Shown: one piece after another, positions 20,246 through 22,081 of the stretch
How the letters are laid out: every line of letters begins with the position of its first letter
Numbering within the stretch: the stretch's first letter is position 1
NCBI GenBank assembly: GCA_029258495.1
Contig: JARHYV010000005.1
Location: 1-22,081, forward strand
DNA length: 22,081 nt
Reading direction: 5' to 3'
Origin: Faecousia sp.
GTDB lineage: Bacteria > Bacillota > Clostridia > Oscillospirales > Oscillospiraceae
Notes under the pieces: generated by a model
Seen by the model: only the letters and a program-made list of their open reading frames with translations
Databases searched by the model: none
What the model was told of the DNA's origin: nothing
Made by a program: the position numbers and the translations under genes

Positions 20246-21592
20246 TTACTCCACCTTCTGTGCGATGCGCTCCTCCAGACGGGTGAGGGCATACGCCATG
20301 GAGTTGTAGACCTCCTCCGTGACCTTACCGATGTGGTTGCCCTCGTACTGTGCCATTGCCTCCCGAATGCGCACCACACGCTGTCCGCCCTGTGCGCTCT
20401 GCTCCGGCAGAACGGTATAGATCGGAGTATAGTCATAGCCGGTGATGGTGGTTTCTCCGGTTTCGTTATCCCGAGTGATCTCGATATCCAGAACCAGAGA
20501 GTACTCCGTTCCGGCGGTCTTTGCATCCCCGTAGAAATCTCCCAGAGAATATGCCACCAGCGTGCTCGCCGACGGATCATAGTCAATGGTCTGCACCAGA
20601 TGGGGATGGGTGCCCAAAATGATATCCACACCTCCGCTGAGCATCATGTTGCGGATCCTCTTCTGGGTGTCACTGATCTCTTCCTTGTTTTCGCTGCCCC
20701 AGTGAACCATGGCAATGGTGATATCCGGCTCCTCGGCAGCCACCTTCTTCAGCACCCGGTTGATCCCGTCGGAGTCCACCTTCTGATAGTCGGTAACATA
20801 GTCGGTATACAGCAGATTGACGCAATCCTCACTGCCCTCCGGCAGTCCCAGATTATCCATGCCTTTGGTAAAGCCTACAAGAGCGACACGGATCCCCTGA
20901 ACATCCAAGATGGTATAGCCGCCGGTCTTGCGGAAGATCTCCGGATCGGCGAAAGTGCCAAGGGGGACGATGCCTGCATGGTAAAAACCGTCGATGGTGG
21001 ATTGCAGTCCCAGCAGCCCTGCCCGAATGGAGGCGGAATTTGCCGTCTGCACCACATCCACACCGATGGCTGCCAGATGGTCTGCCAAAACCTGCGGCGC
21101 CGAGCCGCGGCTCACCCCATAGGGCTCACCTGCCAGTGTGCCTTCAAAATTCAGCAAGGTCAGATCCGCATCCGTCAGCACCGGCGCAACATCCAAAAAT
21201 GTCCGGGTAAAGTCATAGGTGGCGCCGGATGCTGCATTGCTGATCACCTGATCGGTGATATTCAGATCTCCTGCCGCCTTGATGTGGATCACGGTGGTCG
21301 GCTCCTGCTGTGTGGGCTGAGGCTCGGTAGACGGCTCCGGCTGTGCGGGGTCAGTCTGATCCTGCACCGTTTCGCCGGAGGCACTTGTCAGACTTGGGAT
21401 CTGCTCCTGCGGATGCCGGCTGACCCAAAAGATCAGCCCTGTCACCATCAGGATCACCAGTGCCACACCGCCCAGACGGAGCATCAGCTCCCGTCGGGCT
21501 TTTTCCTGTTTTTTACGCTGTTCGGCCCGGGCTTTCCGCTCCTGACGGCGCTTTTCCAGCTGGTATTGTCTATCATCTCGTTCCGGGGTCAT
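20246..21592 (-). CDS. CapA-family (PGA_cap-like) membrane-anchored protein
   Basis: A 448-residue protein. Residues 1-38 are a highly charged Glu/Arg/Lys/Gln cytoplasmic segment, 39-58 a single membrane helix, about 60-100 a Gln/Pro/Thr/Glu-rich linker, and 101-425 a metallophosphatase-like CapA domain outside the membrane. Family motifs seen are AAGDLN (106-111), LNFEGTL (147-153), HWGSE (297-301), GTHPHLVQ (327-334) and SLGDF (349-353). The usual ANNHxxDxG motif is degenerate here (ANSASIRAG, about 184-192). GGAGG lies seven bases before the ATG at 21592. It is divergent from a GH25 lysozyme gene. Relatives take part in polyglutamate capsule or cell-wall work, but no capsule genes are visible. 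Confidence 0.9.
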   Translation of the reverse strand: MTPERDDRQYQLEKRRQERKARAEQRKKQEKARRELMLRLGGVALVILMVTGLIFWVSRHPQEQIPSLTSASGETVQDQTDPAQPEPSTEPQPTQQEPTTVIHIKAAGDLNITDQVISNAASGATYDFTRTFLDVAPVLTDADLTLLNFEGTLAGEPYGVSRGSAPQVLADHLAAIGVDVVQTANSASIRAGLLGLQSTIDGFYHAGIVPLGTFADPEIFRKTGGYTILDVQGIRVALVGFTKGMDNLGLPEGSEDCVNLLYTDYVTDYQKVDSDGINRVLKKVAAEEPDITIAMVHWGSENKEEISDTQKRIRNMMLSGGVDIILGTHPHLVQTIDYDPSASTLVAYSLGDFYGDAKTAGTEYSLVLDIEITRDNETGETTITGYDYTPIYTVLPEQSAQGGQRVVRIREAMAQYEGNHIGKVTEEVYNSMAYALTRLEERIAQKVE

Positions 21593-21641
21593 AAAGATTC
21601 CTCCATGGAAGTTCATCCAATTATAATCGGTCAATTCTACT

Positions 21642-21670
21642 ATTTTACACGAAAATCCCCGCCGTTACAA
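21642..21670 (-). promoter_or_regulatory. Candidate promoter of the CapA-family gene
   Basis: Minus-strand TTGTAA (21670-21665), 17-bp spacer, TAAAAT (21647-21642). A second possible -10, TATAAT, lies about 20 bases downstream at 21625-21620 but has no matching -35. Confidence 0.6.
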
Positions 21671-21687
21671 GTGGAAAAATGAAAGGG

Positions 21688-21716
21688 TTGGCGAACAGAA
21701 CTCTTTATGATATAAT
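21688..21716 (+). promoter_or_regulatory. Promoter of the GH25 lysozyme gene
   Basis: TTGGCG (21688-21693), 17-bp spacer, perfect TATAAT (21711-21716), about 33 bases before the ATG. It is back-to-back with the CapA-family promoter. Confidence 0.85.
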
Positions 21717-21749
21717 AATAGGAACTCAAAGCGATTCTGGAGGGTACTC

Positions 21750-22081
21750 ATGGGTAAATTTTCAAATAACCAAAACCGCGCTCCCGGTCCCGGTCGGGTG
21801 CTCCTGCTCCCGATCCTTGGAACGGTCATCCTGATCCTTGTAATCATCGTCGGGATCCTGAGCCACAACTCGAATACCGCCGGCGATCTCACCGATCCCC
21901 CCACACAGCCTACCCTCACCCCCAATCCCTACGATCCCGGGGATTTTGTGATGCAGGATGATTTCCTGATCTGCACCACCGGAAAGACCCGGCTGGGCGT
22001 GGATGTTTCCGAGCATCAGCAGCAGATCGATTGGACTCAGGTCGCCGGAGCCGGAATGGAATTCGCCTTTGTGCGGATCGG
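21750..22081 (+). CDS. GH25-family lysozyme (N-terminal part, cut by window edge)
   Basis: The first 110 codons are present. They comprise a basic N-terminus, a membrane helix (VLLLPILGTVILILVIIVGI, about 18-37), a Thr/Pro/Asp-rich linker, then the start of a glycoside hydrolase 25 domain: RLGVDVSEHQQQIDW followed by GMEFAFVRIG. The DVSEHQ segment carries the first conserved Asp of the family active site. These enzymes cut the glycan backbone of peptidoglycan. GGAGGG precedes the ATG by five bases. The divergent CapA-family neighbour has the same membrane anchor plus linker design. Confidence 0.92.
   Translation, partial: MGKFSNNQNRAPGPGRVLLLPILGTVILILVIIVGILSHNSNTAGDLTDPPTQPTLTPNPYDPGDFVMQDDFLICTTGKTRLGVDVSEHQQQIDWTQVAGAGMEFAFVRI

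Noticed and set aside
20147..21682. 511-codon plus-strand open frame opposite the CapA-family gene
   Set aside because: No ribosome site or recognised domain; it overlaps a gene with clear family motifs.

Overview
The window looks like chromosomal DNA of an anaerobic, endospore-forming member of the Clostridia, probably Oscillospirales/Ruminococcaceae-like. The reasons are a Gram-positive-type DnaK, an hrcA-first heat-shock operon under a CIRCE operator, spoIIP, AGGAGG-like ribosome binding sites before nearly every gene, and a moderately high GC content with AT-rich promoters. No rRNA, tRNA, CRISPR array, transposase or integrase was seen. The family-level placement is inference.

Layout. 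Positions 1-3900 hold the class I heat-shock operon on the minus strand: hrcA-grpE-dnaK-dnaJ (dnaJ cut by the window edge), with a TTGACT/TATAGT promoter and a perfect CIRCE. Positions 3930-5100 hold a small minus-strand cassette (a 42-aa zinc ribbon, a 77-aa helical protein and an 87-aa sigma-region-4-like protein) divergent from an XRE-type repressor; a 40-bp inverted repeat lies between them. tadA and spoIIP follow on the plus strand to 6740. Positions 6743-8930 hold a two-gene pseudouridine-degradation operon, psuK (with a fused winged helix) and psuG. Positions 8973-10683 hold a minus-strand operon for a low-molecular-weight phosphatase, a cysteine-rich DUF2284 protein and a five-helix membrane protein. 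A CPBP intramembrane protease gene lies at 10871-11668.

The most striking region is 11748-18203. It is a six-gene minus-strand operon with a complete peptide/nickel-type ABC importer (lipoprotein binding protein, two permeases, two ATPases) and a class I SAM methyltransferase. It starts with a strong promoter, a clear cobalamin riboswitch and an intrinsic terminator that is the likely expression platform. B12 should therefore repress an Opp/Nik-family importer coupled to a methyltransferase. This suggests uptake of cobalt, a cobalt chelate or a corrinoid-related compound, rather than general peptide uptake.

Positions 18265-20108 hold a rhodanese lipoprotein, a thioredoxin and a Crp/Fnr-family regulator. 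The rhodanese promoter carries a TGTGA-N5-TCACA palindrome centred near -41 of a candidate start site. The regulator has the same R-E-x-x-x-R reading-helix residues as E. coli CRP but no cAMP-binding motif. This forms a consistent local regulatory circuit, possibly for redox or sulfur metabolism. The window ends with divergent genes for a CapA-family membrane-anchored protein and the start of a GH25 lysozyme.
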